Source of the DNA: Thiolinea disciformis DSM 14473
GTDB lineage: Bacteria > Pseudomonadota > Gammaproteobacteria > Thiotrichales > Thiotrichaceae
NCBI RefSeq assembly: GCF_000371925.1
Contig: NZ_AQVE01000002.1
Coordinates: 186,001 to 250,000 of the forward strand
Direction of reading: 5' to 3'
Length of the DNA stretch: 64,000 bases
Shown here: one piece after another, positions 28,460-40,078 of the stretch
Position numbering within the stretch: position 1 is the stretch's first letter
Layout: the number at the start of each line of letters is the position of its first letter
Translations under genes and position numbers: made by a program
The notes under the pieces: generated by a model
The model's input: the letters and a program-made list of their open reading frames with translations, nothing else
Databases searched by the model: none
What the model was told of the DNA's origin: nothing

Positions 28460-29515
28460 TTACTTCGCCGCCCACGCGGTAAAGCGCTGCTCTAATTCTT
28501 CACCATTATCGACCCAGAATTGGGTGTCAATGGCAATAGCATTAGCTAAGTTTTCTTTATAAGTTGGCAATTGTTTAGCCTGATCTTCAGGTAAACCTTC
28601 TACTGCTGTAGGATTGACTGGGCCATAAGGGATTTGTTTGGAATAAGCCGCTTGTGCATCAGCTTGACTAGCAAATTTTAGGAATTCGTGTGCCGCCTCC
28701 ACCGATTTACTGCCTTTTACAATCGTGAAGTAATCCATATCATAAATGCTTTGATCCCAGGCGATGGCTAAGGGTTTGCCCTCTTTTTGTGCTGCGGCCA
28801 CGCGACCATTATAGGCGGAGGACATCACCACATCGCCTGCAATCAACCATTGCGGTGGTTGTGCACCCGCTTCCCACCATTGAATATTCGGCTTTAATTC
28901 ATCCAATTTTTTAAAAGCTTTATCAACGCCCTCTGAAGTGGCTAAGGTTTTATAGAGATCGGCTGCAGGAACGCCATCCGCTAATAAAGCAAATTCAAGC
29001 GTATATTTCGCCCCTTTGCGTAAGGCTCTTTTGCCGGGAAAATCTTTCACATTCCAGAAGTCAGCCCAATTTTTCGGTGGTGTTTTGAGTTTGTCTTTAT
29101 CATAAGCAATAACGGTGGACCAAACGAAAATGCCCATCCCACATTTGGAAACCGCATTCGGTAATAAATGATCTTTGCCGACTTTGTCCCAATTGATTTC
29201 TTCTAACTGGCCTTCTTCACAACCGCGTACCATTTCGGGGGATTCGACTTCAACCACATCCCAGCTTACATTGCCGGTTTCAACCATGGCGCGGATTTTA
29301 GAAAATTCGCCGTTATAATCCCCTGGGGTCAGTTTTATGCCTGTCTTCTCGGCAAAAGGAGTGAAATAAGCGCTTTTCATCGCATCACCCGATGCACCCC
29401 CAAACGATATAACCGTCAATGCCTTATCTTCAGCCCATGAAGGTGTTGCTAAATTTAAACTGAGCAGGGCAGTGGCGATTAGGCCAGTAATACTTAATTT
29501 TGGAACAAAACGCAT
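28460..29515 (-). CDS. potD: Polyamine-type ABC transporter periplasmic binding protein
   Basis: Signal peptide (cleavage near TPSWA, residue 28), then a type-II binding-protein fold of 351 residues. The conserved FGGASGDAMKSAYFTPFAEKTG start, WDVVEVESPEM and acidic pocket residues, and VKGSKSVEAAHEFLKF fit the PotD/PotF class. The substrate is inferred from the family, not shown. Confidence 0.88.
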   Translation of the reverse strand: MRFVPKLSITGLIATALLSLNLATPSWAEDKALTVISFGGASGDAMKSAYFTPFAEKTGIKLTPGDYNGEFSKIRAMVETGNVSWDVVEVESPEMVRGCEEGQLEEINWDKVGKDHLLPNAVSKCGMGIFVWSTVIAYDKDKLKTPPKNWADFWNVKDFPGKRALRKGAKYTLEFALLADGVPAADLYKTLATSEGVDKAFKKLDELKPNIQWWEAGAQPPQWLIAGDVVMSSAYNGRVAAAQKEGKPLAIAWDQSIYDMDYFTIVKGSKSVEAAHEFLKFASQADAQAAYSKQIPYGPVNPTAVEGLPEDQAKQLPTYKENLANAIAIDTQFWVDNGEELEQRFTAWAAK

Positions 29516-29543
29516 AGTTGACTCCTCTTTGCTATTAATAAGT

Positions 29544-30647
29544 TTATGGTTTGCTTAGGGCACGTGCATCTTCATCACGCCAACCCAGTTGAACCGTCAT
29601 CCCCGGTTGCAATGACTCAAGCGTGTCGCTAATCGGTACCTTTACATAAAACTGGTCATTATCTAGAAGCTCACAACGTACCCGCACATGATCCCCTAAA
29701 TAAGTGAAATCCCGAATGGTAGCGGTAAAACGGTTGGCTAAAGCCTGTGCTGCTTCATTAAGGTGAATTCGCTCAGGGCGGATCGAGAGCAGGGTCGATT
29801 CATTAAGCGCTTTAATATCACTAACCCGCGCACCCGAAGCCGCACCATGGGCTAAACTTACACGGCAGGTATCACCAGAAAGATGTGCTACTGTGCCAGC
29901 AAGGGTATTATTTTCGCCAATAAATTGCGCCACGAAGGCATTGTTGGGGTATTCGTACAGATTTAGCGGGGTGTCAATTTGCTGAATAATGCCGTCATTA
30001 AATACCGCGACCCGATCCGACATATTCAAGGCTTCCCCCTGATCGTGAGTTACGAATACTACGGTTAAACCTAATGCTTTATGCAGTTGGCGTAACTCAA
30101 GCTGCATATGTTCGCGTAATTGTTTATCCAGTGCACCTAAGGGTTCATCCATTAGCACTAATTGCGGTTCAAATACCAACGCTCGTGCTAGGGCTACCCG
30201 TTGCTGCTGCCCCCCCGATAATTGACTGGGGCGGCGTTTGGCAAAGCTTTTGAGTTTAATGATATCGAGGATACGCTCGACTTTTTGTTTGGCTTGATTG
30301 TTGGGAAGTTTGCGAATTTTCAGGGGATAATATAGGTTTTCTTCTACCGTCATATGCGGAAACAGGGCGTAATTCTGGAATACCATGCCAATATTGCGCT
30401 TATGCGGGGGTAGGGTGTTAAGCTTTTGGTCGCCTAAAAAAATATCGCCACTGGTGGGTGTTTCAAAACCCGCTAGCATCATTAAGCAAGTGGTTTTGCC
30501 TGAGCCAGATGGACCTAAGAGCGTGACAAATTCGCCACGTTGAATATCGAGATTGAGGTTTTTGACAACGCGAATCACGCCATCATACGTCTTCTGTACA
30601 CCAACAAAGCGAACTAAGGGTGTAGCTGTGGGATAAGTTTGCTCCAT
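29544..30647 (-). CDS. potA: Polyamine-type ABC transporter ATPase PotA
   Basis: ATPase of the importer. Walker A GPSGSGKTT near residue 45, the Q-loop, signature LSGGQQQRVALARAL and Walker B LVLMDEPLGALDK are intact; the C-terminal TOBE domain (about 290-360, ending VQLGWRDEDA) follows. First gene of potA-potD-potB-potC. Its Shine-Dalgarno sequence AGGAGG lies 4 nt before the ATG and is held in a hairpin (see 30650). Confidence 0.94.
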   Translation of the reverse strand: MEQTYPTATPLVRFVGVQKTYDGVIRVVKNLNLDIQRGEFVTLLGPSGSGKTTCLMMLAGFETPTSGDIFLGDQKLNTLPPHKRNIGMVFQNYALFPHMTVEENLYYPLKIRKLPNNQAKQKVERILDIIKLKSFAKRRPSQLSGGQQQRVALARALVFEPQLVLMDEPLGALDKQLREHMQLELRQLHKALGLTVVFVTHDQGEALNMSDRVAVFNDGIIQQIDTPLNLYEYPNNAFVAQFIGENNTLAGTVAHLSGDTCRVSLAHGAASGARVSDIKALNESTLLSIRPERIHLNEAAQALANRFTATIRDFTYLGDHVRVRCELLDNDQFYVKVPISDTLESLQPGMTVQLGWRDEDARALSKP

Positions 30648-30671
30648 TCAACCTCCTTTCAGTAGGAGGTT
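30648..30671 (-). promoter_or_regulatory. Shine-Dalgarno-sequestering hairpin in the potA leader
   Basis: In the mRNA, AACCUCCU (30671-30664) pairs perfectly with AGGAGGUU (30657-30650), leaving a 6-nt loop ACUGAA; a G-U pair adds a ninth base pair. The right arm is the ribosome binding site of potA, ending 2 nt before the AUG. Direct evidence is complementarity only; the trigger (temperature, ligand, protein) is unknown. Confidence 0.55.
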
Positions 30672-30759
30672 ACCATAGCAGAAAATTTCTTGGAGATAAA
30701 AGAGCTTCTCGGTGAGCACTGAAGCAATAGTCGTTATTGCCTCAGGCTTTGTCCTACGC

Positions 30760-31887
30760 CTAGCGGTATTGGCGCAAATACCACCATTCAAAACCACGCT
30801 TCATCCAATGAAAACCTTTATGGGGGGGCAGCATTTTATTGCTGGATTCGGTGCGTGATACGAACATCCCCTTATCACAGGAGTCGACAATACACATTAA
30901 TTCAATTTTAAAAGTAGCATCCGCCGTTTTGCCTTCCAATTCGGCTAATAAATTGCTTGCTGCACATTCGGCTTGTAAATCAGCCATGTGGGCTTGTTTG
31001 GGCATCCAGTCAGGCCCTGGGAAACTACCCGAATCACCAGCCACATAAACCTTATCGAAGCCCTCGACTTTGCAATGCTTATTGGCTTTTAATAAACCAC
31101 CCTCAGAACGGGGTAAATTAGTATTATCAAACCAAGCATTGCCTGTCATGCCGGGCATGAATAAAATTAAATCAGCATCAAATTCGCCGCCTTCGGTTTT
31201 CACTTTCTTGGCTTCAAAACCTTTCATTTTATAGCCGAGGTGTGTTTCGATATTACGCCTTTTCATTTCATTCATTAAGCCTTGAACCGCTTTTTCACCC
31301 AAGCGATTCCCCGGTTTTTCGGCAGGACTGAAGAAAATTAATTTGAATTTTTCGCGTCTATTTTGTTGGCGTAATAAAGTATCCGTGCCGAATAAAAATT
31401 CAAACATCGGCCCTCCCCGCATAGCACTCGGCTCATTCGGATTACCTGCAAAACCCATTGCAATGGTGCCGCCTTGCAAAGCGCTTAACCGGTCACGAAT
31501 CTGTTCGGCTGCGCTAATACCTTCACAAGGGGTAATAGCATGTTCAATACCCGCTAGCTTTTTAATAAAACGCCCGCCTGAGGCTACGATGAGACCATCA
31601 TTTTTCACCTCACCCTTATCGGTTTCTACAATACGTCCGTTCTCTCTTAAGCCAGTGACATTGCCTTGATGGAAATTGACTTTCATGCGTTGGAAAAAAT
31701 TATGCAAGGGGATGATTAAATCTTCCCGTTTGCGTAAACCGGAAGGTATCCAAATAATCCCCGGCAGATAATGTAATTCAGCACGTGGCGCAATAAGCGT
31801 GATTTCAATATCTTTATTCAATTTGCGCAATTGGCGAACGGCGCTCAAGCCCGCAAAGCCTGCACCAATAATCGTAATCTGTTTCAT
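30760..31887 (-). CDS. FAD-dependent oxidoreductase, sulfide:quinone oxidoreductase-like
   Basis: Two-dinucleotide-domain flavoprotein, 375 residues. The FAD-binding GAGFAGLSAVRQL is at residues 8-20 and the second motif VYVAGDSGSFPGP at 280-292. SQR-like GGPMFEF and the Cys-containing C-terminal CIVDSC are visible, with Cys at 121, 272, 308, 332 and 337. The middle redox Cys of classic SQR (in GPAYEF context near 160) is replaced by Arg-Gly-Gly-Pro, so a canonical trisulfide bridge between about 160 and 356 seems absent. Probably a quinone reductase or an SQR subtype. Confidence 0.65.
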   Translation of the reverse strand: MKQITIIGAGFAGLSAVRQLRKLNKDIEITLIAPRAELHYLPGIIWIPSGLRKREDLIIPLHNFFQRMKVNFHQGNVTGLRENGRIVETDKGEVKNDGLIVASGGRFIKKLAGIEHAITPCEGISAAEQIRDRLSALQGGTIAMGFAGNPNEPSAMRGGPMFEFLFGTDTLLRQQNRREKFKLIFFSPAEKPGNRLGEKAVQGLMNEMKRRNIETHLGYKMKGFEAKKVKTEGGEFDADLILFMPGMTGNAWFDNTNLPRSEGGLLKANKHCKVEGFDKVYVAGDSGSFPGPDWMPKQAHMADLQAECAASNLLAELEGKTADATFKIELMCIVDSCDKGMFVSRTESSNKMLPPHKGFHWMKRGFEWWYLRQYR

Positions 31888-31914
31888 CGAGGAGTAACCT
31901 GTTTAAACTTAGGA

Positions 31915-35042
<3,128 letters not shown>

Positions 35043-35115
35043 TCATTCTACGCGCTGGGTAAAACGCGAAGAATACAAAGCTTGGCGCTGGATTGCTAGC
35101 AATCGCTGAGTGTTT

Positions 35116-35150
35116 GCTAGCCTAAGGTTTTAAAAAATCCCAAGGCTAGC
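35116..35150 (-). terminator. Long inverted repeat after the first barrel gene
   Basis: GCTAGCCT (35116-35123) pairs with AGGCTAGC (35143-35150), extending to 10 of 12 pairs. No T tract follows outside the stem; the T run is in the loop. Position just after the gene ending at 35172 suggests a terminator or 3' stem. Confidence 0.4.
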
Positions 35151-35171
35151 ACGACGGAGAGGAGAACTGCG

Positions 35172-35738
35172 TTAGTAGGTACTGTAAGTAACACCGGTGC
35201 TTACATTGGTACTTTGTAAGTCACCCCCTACATATTCCCATTCGCCACGAATGCTGAGGTTATCGGTCATTTTCATTTGGGCGCCCGCACCGATTAACAT
35301 ATCCGTACCACTGGAGTTCACGGTATTGCTACCAGATTTAGAGCTCCATGCAGCAAAGCCAAGTTTGCCGAAGGCATCGATATTAGGTTGAACGGGGTAA
35401 AAGCCTAGTACAGAACCTGACCATGCTGTCGTTTTAATTTGGATATTGGTGTTGTCAGAGGCTGTAGCGCGGCCATTCATTAAGCTTTGATAGCCTGCTT
35501 CTATCGCAACAGAAGGCAGCGGCTTATAACCGACAAAGCCTTTCCAGGTGATACAGCTTAGGTCGTCGTTATCGGCACATAAATCATAGGCATCACCTAA
35601 CATATAGCCGCTGCCAGCGCCGACATAAAAACTGCCTGTAGGATCTGTTTCTTCAGTTTGAAACGTATAGTCATAAGCAAATGCTGGCGCTTGTAGCAAC
35701 ACTAAACTGAGTAGCCCAGCCAATCGAATAGATATCAT
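35172..35738 (-). CDS. Outer-membrane beta-barrel protein (paralogue 1)
   Basis: Signal peptide ending near APAFA (residue 21), then 167 residues of alternating hydrophobic strands (about eight), with TDNLSIRGEWEYVGGD near the C-terminus and a final Thr-Tyr. The C-terminal aromatic and the size suit an eight-stranded OmpA/OmpX-like barrel. A Cys pair (LCADNDDLSC) may form a loop disulfide. Paired with a paralogue upstream at 35834. Function unknown. Confidence 0.75.
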   Translation of the reverse strand: MISIRLAGLLSLVLLQAPAFAYDYTFQTEETDPTGSFYVGAGSGYMLGDAYDLCADNDDLSCITWKGFVGYKPLPSVAIEAGYQSLMNGRATASDNTNIQIKTTAWSGSVLGFYPVQPNIDAFGKLGFAAWSSKSGSNTVNSSGTDMLIGAGAQMKMTDNLSIRGEWEYVGGDLQSTNVSTGVTYSTY

Positions 35739-35797
35739 ATTGTAGATCCCTTGTGGTTTTTATTGGGTCGGGATGTTAATGGGGGTCTAGTCATAAA

Positions 35798-35821
35798 GGT
35801 CTAGTACTCTCATACTAGACC
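35798..35821 (-). terminator. Hairpin between the two barrel genes
   Basis: GGTCTAGT (35798-35805) and ACTAGACC (35814-35821), 8-nt loop, followed on the minus strand by TTTATG. A third GGTCTAG copy is at 35785. Likely a weak terminator of the gene at 35834. Confidence 0.55.
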
Positions 35822-35833
35822 TTGGGATTTCTG

Positions 35834-36493
35834 TTACATCGTTGAATAAGTTGCACCGACTGACAAAAGATCATGAGTCATGTCGACGTCATTATCACTG
35901 GTCACATCTACACGTTCCCATTCACCACGAATACCTAAATTATCAGTGAATTTATAGCTAGCACCAACACCATAAATTAAGCCGGTACCTTCTTCAGAGC
36001 CTAGATCAGCCTCAGCTTTAGTAGTTTTGTCTTCTAACGTATAATCAGAGGTCAGTTTGATACCGCCAGCTTTACCAAATACTTCTAAATTATCCATGAC
36101 CGCAACGTTAGCAACGCCCATTAAAGCTAAGCCGGTGGTTTCGCTAGCGAATGTTCCAGTCCAAGATTTTTTATCCTTATCAATAAAGGTAATGTCTTCT
36201 TCTTCGACAGGGCCTAGATTGTAATAGCCACCTTCTAGGGCAAACATATCAGTGAAACGATAACCCGCAAAAGCTTTCCAACCGGTACCTGTACAAGAGT
36301 CATCAACGGCTTTCGAGGTAGTAGCATCGACTGCAAAACAATCGCGAGAGGCTTGGCCTACGCTACCACCAAAATACATACTACCAGCGCTTTCTGGATT
36401 GTTACCGCCTAGTAAAGCACCACCACCTGCTTGAGCTGCCGATGCGCCAAATAGGCTCATGGCTAATAAAGAAGCTAACGCTGCGTATTTCAT
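35834..36493 (-). CDS. Outer-membrane beta-barrel protein (paralogue 2)
   Basis: 219 residues with signal peptide (ASAAQA, about residue 22) and a C-terminal barrel. It shares with its neighbour FAGYRFTDMFALEGGYYNLG-type strands, the loop Cys pair, TDNLGIRGEWERVDV and the final YST. It has longer acidic loops and a Gly-rich segment after the signal peptide. Tandem duplication and divergence is the simple explanation. Confidence 0.78.
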   Translation of the reverse strand: MKYAALASLLAMSLFGASAAQAGGGALLGGNNPESAGSMYFGGSVGQASRDCFAVDATTSKAVDDSCTGTGWKAFAGYRFTDMFALEGGYYNLGPVEEEDITFIDKDKKSWTGTFASETTGLALMGVANVAVMDNLEVFGKAGGIKLTSDYTLEDKTTKAEADLGSEEGTGLIYGVGASYKFTDNLGIRGEWERVDVTSDNDVDMTHDLLSVGATYSTM

Positions 36494-36630
36494 GGGATCC
36501 CCTATTGAATTTATAGTTATTTAATACATCAATAAGTTTTATTGATTATGCGCATTGTGAAACGTGGCAAGTGCTTTTGCAATGGACAGGCGGTAGCTTC
36601 CGATAAGTGGTGGAAATACAACAGCTTATA

Positions 36631-37587
36631 TTATAACCAGCCTTTATGTTTAAAAAATAAATAAGGTGCAAGTCCCGCGATAATCATCAAACTTAAGGCC
36701 CAAGGATAACCTATTAACCATTCTAATTCGGGCATGTGTTTAAAGTTCATTCCATAAATACTAGCGACTAAAGTAGGCGGTAAGAAAACGACAGCCGCGA
36801 TGGAAAAGATTTTAATAATTTTATTCTGTTTGATATTAATAAAACCTTGGGTTGAGGCCATGAGGAAGTTAATTTTATCAAATAGAAAAGTCGTGTGTGA
36901 CATCAAGCCTTCAATGTCACGCATGACTTCGCGCAAAGTTTCAATATGTTCTGGATGATCACGTAAATGGCGTAGTAAGAATGAAATATCACGCTGGGTG
37001 TCCATTAAACAAAGGCGAATTTTTCCATTACTATCTTCTAAACGCGCTAATTCACTAATGGAATGTTCTAAATCACTGTCTTCTTCTTCGAGTACATGAT
37101 AACTAATTTCTTCTAATTCATGATGCACATCTTCTAAATAGTCAGCATGATTTTCGACTTTATGTTCGAAAATGGTAACTAATAGTTCAGTAGCATCGCG
37201 GCAGGTAACTTGTCCCCGTTTAGCGCGCAAACGAAATAGGCGAAAGTCAGGAAGTTTTTCGTCGCGAATGGTAATTAACCGTTCGTTTTGTAAAATAAAA
37301 GCGACAGAGGCCGTATTATGCCGCCCATCTTCTTGATACATAAACAAAGCGTGAACATGCATCCCCGCCTGATCGATAAAGCAACGTGCTGACGATTCGA
37401 TCTCGTCAACATCCTCGGACTCAGGTAAATCAGTATGCAGGAGGGATTCTAAGAGTGGTAAAGAATCTTCGTCGGGATCACAAATATCAATCCAACTTAC
37501 CCCCACTAATTGCTCATTGAGCTGCCCCGTTTGTAGCGGAGTTTCACGGATCATGCTGTTATTATCGATAGTGAATAGTCGCAACAT
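36631..37587 (-). CDS. corA: CorA-family magnesium/cobalt transporter
   Basis: Pentameric divalent-cation channel. The cytoplasmic domain covers residues 1-255, with two C-terminal helices. The signature YGMN (GMN at 279-281) ends helix 1, followed by the acidic loop and a Lys-rich tail HKGWL. 318 residues. Monocistronic. Confidence 0.94.
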   Translation of the reverse strand: MLRLFTIDNNSMIRETPLQTGQLNEQLVGVSWIDICDPDEDSLPLLESLLHTDLPESEDVDEIESSARCFIDQAGMHVHALFMYQEDGRHNTASVAFILQNERLITIRDEKLPDFRLFRLRAKRGQVTCRDATELLVTIFEHKVENHADYLEDVHHELEEISYHVLEEEDSDLEHSISELARLEDSNGKIRLCLMDTQRDISFLLRHLRDHPEHIETLREVMRDIEGLMSHTTFLFDKINFLMASTQGFINIKQNKIIKIFSIAAVVFLPPTLVASIYGMNFKHMPELEWLIGYPWALSLMIIAGLAPYLFFKHKGWL

Positions 37588-37659
37588 AACGCATCCTCAA
37601 TTAGGGCGGGGAAAGAGGGCTGATTCTAGCTTAGAACGATGACAGTTAGACAAAAAAAT

Positions 37660-37703
37660 ATACTAATGGTTAGCGGCTAATACTCGCACTATTAGCCGCT
37701 AAC
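37660..37703 (-). terminator. Terminator after the FmdB-type gene
   Basis: GTTAGCGGCTAAT (37669-37681) and ATTAGCCGCTAAC (37691-37703), a 13-bp perfect stem with a 9-nt loop; on the minus strand a T run follows about 10 nt later. Confidence 0.6.
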
Positions 37704-37713
37704 GCTAGCGTAA

Positions 37714-37980
37714 CTATTCACACGCAGGACAAGCACCTGTGCCGCAAGCTGGGGCAGGGCTAGTATCTTTATCATTCGAAGCTAAATTCCGTTTTTCGCC
37801 ACTTTTAAAGTCGGTTTCATACCAACCACTACCGCCTAAACGAAACGCGGGCGCGGTAACTTGTTTGCTCAGTGCTGAAGCATGGCAGCTTGGACATTCT
37901 ATTAAGGGTGAGTCGCTAATTTTTTGAATAGCTTCTAGTTGATGACCACACGCATTGCATTGATAAGCATAAATAGGCAT
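37714..37980 (-). CDS. FmdB-family zinc-ribbon protein
   Basis: 88-residue small regulator-like protein. Two CxxC pairs (Cys8/Cys11 and Cys29/Cys32) form the zinc ribbon after the opening MPIYAYQC. A C-terminal Gly/Cys tail (CGTGACPACE) is common in the family. Function in the family is poorly known. Single gene with its own terminator. Confidence 0.92.
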   Translation of the reverse strand: MPIYAYQCNACGHQLEAIQKISDSPLIECPSCHASALSKQVTAPAFRLGGSGWYETDFKSGEKRNLASNDKDTSPAPACGTGACPACE

Positions 37981-38093
37981 AAATTAGTTTCTCCTGATAT
38001 TCCAAAATGGCTCAATCATAGGTAGCTTACACGCTAATTTCAACGTGCAGTACTATAGGGGCAGCTTATGCAATTTCAATCGTGGGATACCTT

Positions 38094-38933
38094 ATGCGTA
38101 ATATCTTAGTCACTGGCTGTTCAAGTGGTATTGGTTATTGTGTCGCGAAAGGCTTACGCGAGCGTGGTTATCAGGTGTTCGCGACTGCGCGTAAACCTGA
38201 TGATATTCAACGTCTTGAATCGGAGGGTTTTAAGGTCATTCCTTTGGAGTTGGCAGATCCTACCAGCGTGGAGGATTGTGCGCGTGAGCTCATGTTGCGT
38301 ACCAATAGTGACGTTTATGCGGTATTCCATAATGGCGCTTATGGGCAAGCGGGGGCTTTAGAAGATATTAGTCGCGCGGTCTTGGAGAAACAGTTTGCGG
38401 CTAATGTGTTTGGGTGGCATCAATTGAATAATCTCCTGATTCCACTGATGCGGCATCAAGCGCAGGGGCGTATTATTTTTAATAGCTCTCTTTTGGGATA
38501 TGTGAGTTTACCATTCCGTGGTGCTTATAATGCCAGCAAACATGCTATTGAAGGCTTGGCAGATACCTTGCGTTTGGAGTTAAACCAAACCGGTATCCAC
38601 GTGGTGCTGATTGAGCCAGGGCCTGTTACTAGCCGCTTTAGGCCTAATGCTTTGAAATCGTTGTTGGAGCACGTCGATATTGAGCGCAGCGTGCATCGGC
38701 ATAAATACCAAGGTGCAATTAAACGTTTAGAAAAGGCAGGACCTGCTGCACCTTTTACTTTGCCACCCGAGGCGGTATTAGAAAAAGTGATCCATGCCCT
38801 AGAAAGTGAAACACCGAAAGCACGTTATCGAGTGACCTTCCCGAGCCATTTATTTGCTGTCTTAAAACGCCTGTTATCAACGCGTTGGCTGGATAAGGTG
38901 TTATTGCATGTATCGCGTAAAGAAAACCAGTAG
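38094..38933 (+). CDS. Short-chain dehydrogenase/reductase
   Basis: Rossmann-fold NAD(P)-dependent oxidoreductase. TGCSSGIGYCVA (about residues 7-18) binds the cofactor; the catalytic YNASK (Tyr and Lys) and NSSLLGYVSLPFRGAYNASKHAI region follow near residue 150. The start at 38094 gives a normal N-terminus. 279 residues; substrate unknown (the ASK pattern with a long C-terminal tail resembles YbbO-type enzymes). Followed 10 bp later by the gene at 38943. Confidence 0.92.
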   Translation: MRNILVTGCSSGIGYCVAKGLRERGYQVFATARKPDDIQRLESEGFKVIPLELADPTSVEDCARELMLRTNSDVYAVFHNGAYGQAGALEDISRAVLEKQFAANVFGWHQLNNLLIPLMRHQAQGRIIFNSSLLGYVSLPFRGAYNASKHAIEGLADTLRLELNQTGIHVVLIEPGPVTSRFRPNALKSLLEHVDIERSVHRHKYQGAIKRLEKAGPAAPFTLPPEAVLEKVIHALESETPKARYRVTFPSHLFAVLKRLLSTRWLDKVLLHVSRKENQ

Positions 38934-38942
38934 GAATGGACT

Positions 38943-39365
38943 ATGAGCGAAGTGATTGAGTATTTATTTTTTACCCGTCCTATGGCTGATCGTTTTGCCG
39001 ATCAATTGAAAGCACGCCGTCTAGACTATGCCGAAGTGGCGGAGTCCGTCCAAGAAGCCATCGTCTTTCAACTCCATGAGAATTTGGATGAAGACACGTG
39101 GGATGAGTTGGATGAACTCTATGACGAGTTAAGTGCCCAAGATCAAGCCTTGCTAGAGTCTGGTATGATCGATGAGACGGCAGCCAGTGCAGCGGGTCTG
39201 TATTTGCAATTAGCTGATGGCCGTCAAACCATTGCGAAAGTAAATCCTGAGTTAGTGAATCGTATTTTAACGGTGTTGAGTTTGGATGAGCTGAATCAAT
39301 TCTTGGAAGTCATTGTAAGCAGTGTAGAAAATCCCGATGATTCAGCCATTTGCCAAACACATTAA
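38943..39365 (+). CDS. Small acidic protein, unknown
   Basis: 140 residues, strongly acidic, with no signal peptide or membrane helix. Predicted mostly helical: residues 45-85 (HENLDEDTWDELDELYDELS) and 100-125. I do not recognise the family. Its 10-bp spacing from the SDR suggests cotranscription. A bidirectional terminator follows. Confidence 0.65.
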   Translation: MSEVIEYLFFTRPMADRFADQLKARRLDYAEVAESVQEAIVFQLHENLDEDTWDELDELYDELSAQDQALLESGMIDETAASAAGLYLQLADGRQTIAKVNPELVNRILTVLSLDELNQFLEVIVSSVENPDDSAICQTH

Positions 39366-39372
39366 GCTGTAA

Positions 39373-39398
39373 AAGAGCATTGCTTTTACAATGCTCTT
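39373..39398. terminator. Bidirectional terminator
   Basis: AAGAGCATTG (39373-39382) and CAATGCTCTT (39389-39398), a 10-bp perfect stem with a 6-nt loop, AT-rich on both sides, between two convergent genes. Confidence 0.7.
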
Positions 39399-39407
39399 AA
39401 AATCCAA

Positions 39408-40058
39408 TTAGTTAGAGCAAGATTTAGTTAATACAGCCCACACCGTGTGCGGCGAAATAGTTTTATTGACGCGCGCCATTTTGATCCACAGTAAAGTCAT
39501 GTGCTCCAAATGCAGGGCTTGGTCTAAACCACCGACGTCCAACGCCTGCCAACCCAGTTGTTCAATTAAATGCCCTACCGTTTTTTTCGCAGTCGCATCA
39601 TTGCCACAATACAACATAGCAGGTTTAACTGGGCTATCTGGGAAGGCATTGTCCTCAAAATTCTCAAACCCATAAATGGTAAAAGCTTTGACCACCTGTG
39701 TATCCGGTAAAAGATTTTGTATCGCCTGTGAACCAGAGTGGGTACTGTTTAAACCATGAGTCAGATTGGGGCCAACCGGATTTGTGCAGTCTACTAAAAC
39801 TTTACCTTTAAGCTCATGAGCTAAAGCGCTTAATGCCGCCTCATTAGCCTGATAAGGCGTGGCTAGAAATACCACATCAGCCTGTTCAACGGCTGTTTTA
39901 GGTGAAGCAACTTGCAAATATTGATTACGTGCTAAGGCTTTTTGCACACTGTCTGACTGAGGATCTTGCGCGGCTAAACTAACGTCATGGCCGAGTTTTT
40001 GCAAATGATCAGCAAGTGGAGCGCCAACATTACCATAGCCGATAAAAGCGATTTTCAT
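39408..40058 (-). CDS. NADP-dependent reductase of the F420:NADP oxidoreductase fold
   Basis: 216 residues. The N-terminal GYGNVGAPLADHL (residues 7-19) is a Rossmann dinucleotide site; VVFLATPYQANEAALS and VLVDCTNPVG match the F420-dependent NADP reductase-like family, most of whose bacterial members use NADPH without F420. Downstream of the PfpI-like gene by 20 bp, so probably in one transcript with it. Confidence 0.85.
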   Translation of the reverse strand: MKIAFIGYGNVGAPLADHLQKLGHDVSLAAQDPQSDSVQKALARNQYLQVASPKTAVEQADVVFLATPYQANEAALSALAHELKGKVLVDCTNPVGPNLTHGLNSTHSGSQAIQNLLPDTQVVKAFTIYGFENFEDNAFPDSPVKPAMLYCGNDATAKKTVGHLIEQLGWQALDVGGLDQALHLEHMTLLWIKMARVNKTISPHTVWAVLTKSCSN

Positions 40059-40078
40059 CGTTATTTTTCCTTATGAAA

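Noticed and set aside
35095-35120. Repeated GCTAGC near the leuS start as a regulator site
   Set aside because: Short palindromes that merge with the 3' stem of the barrel gene; no separate support.
36560-36590. GTGGCAAGTGCTTTTGC as a sigma-54 promoter
   Set aside because: Spacing is 11 and it would point into the minus-strand corA gene end.
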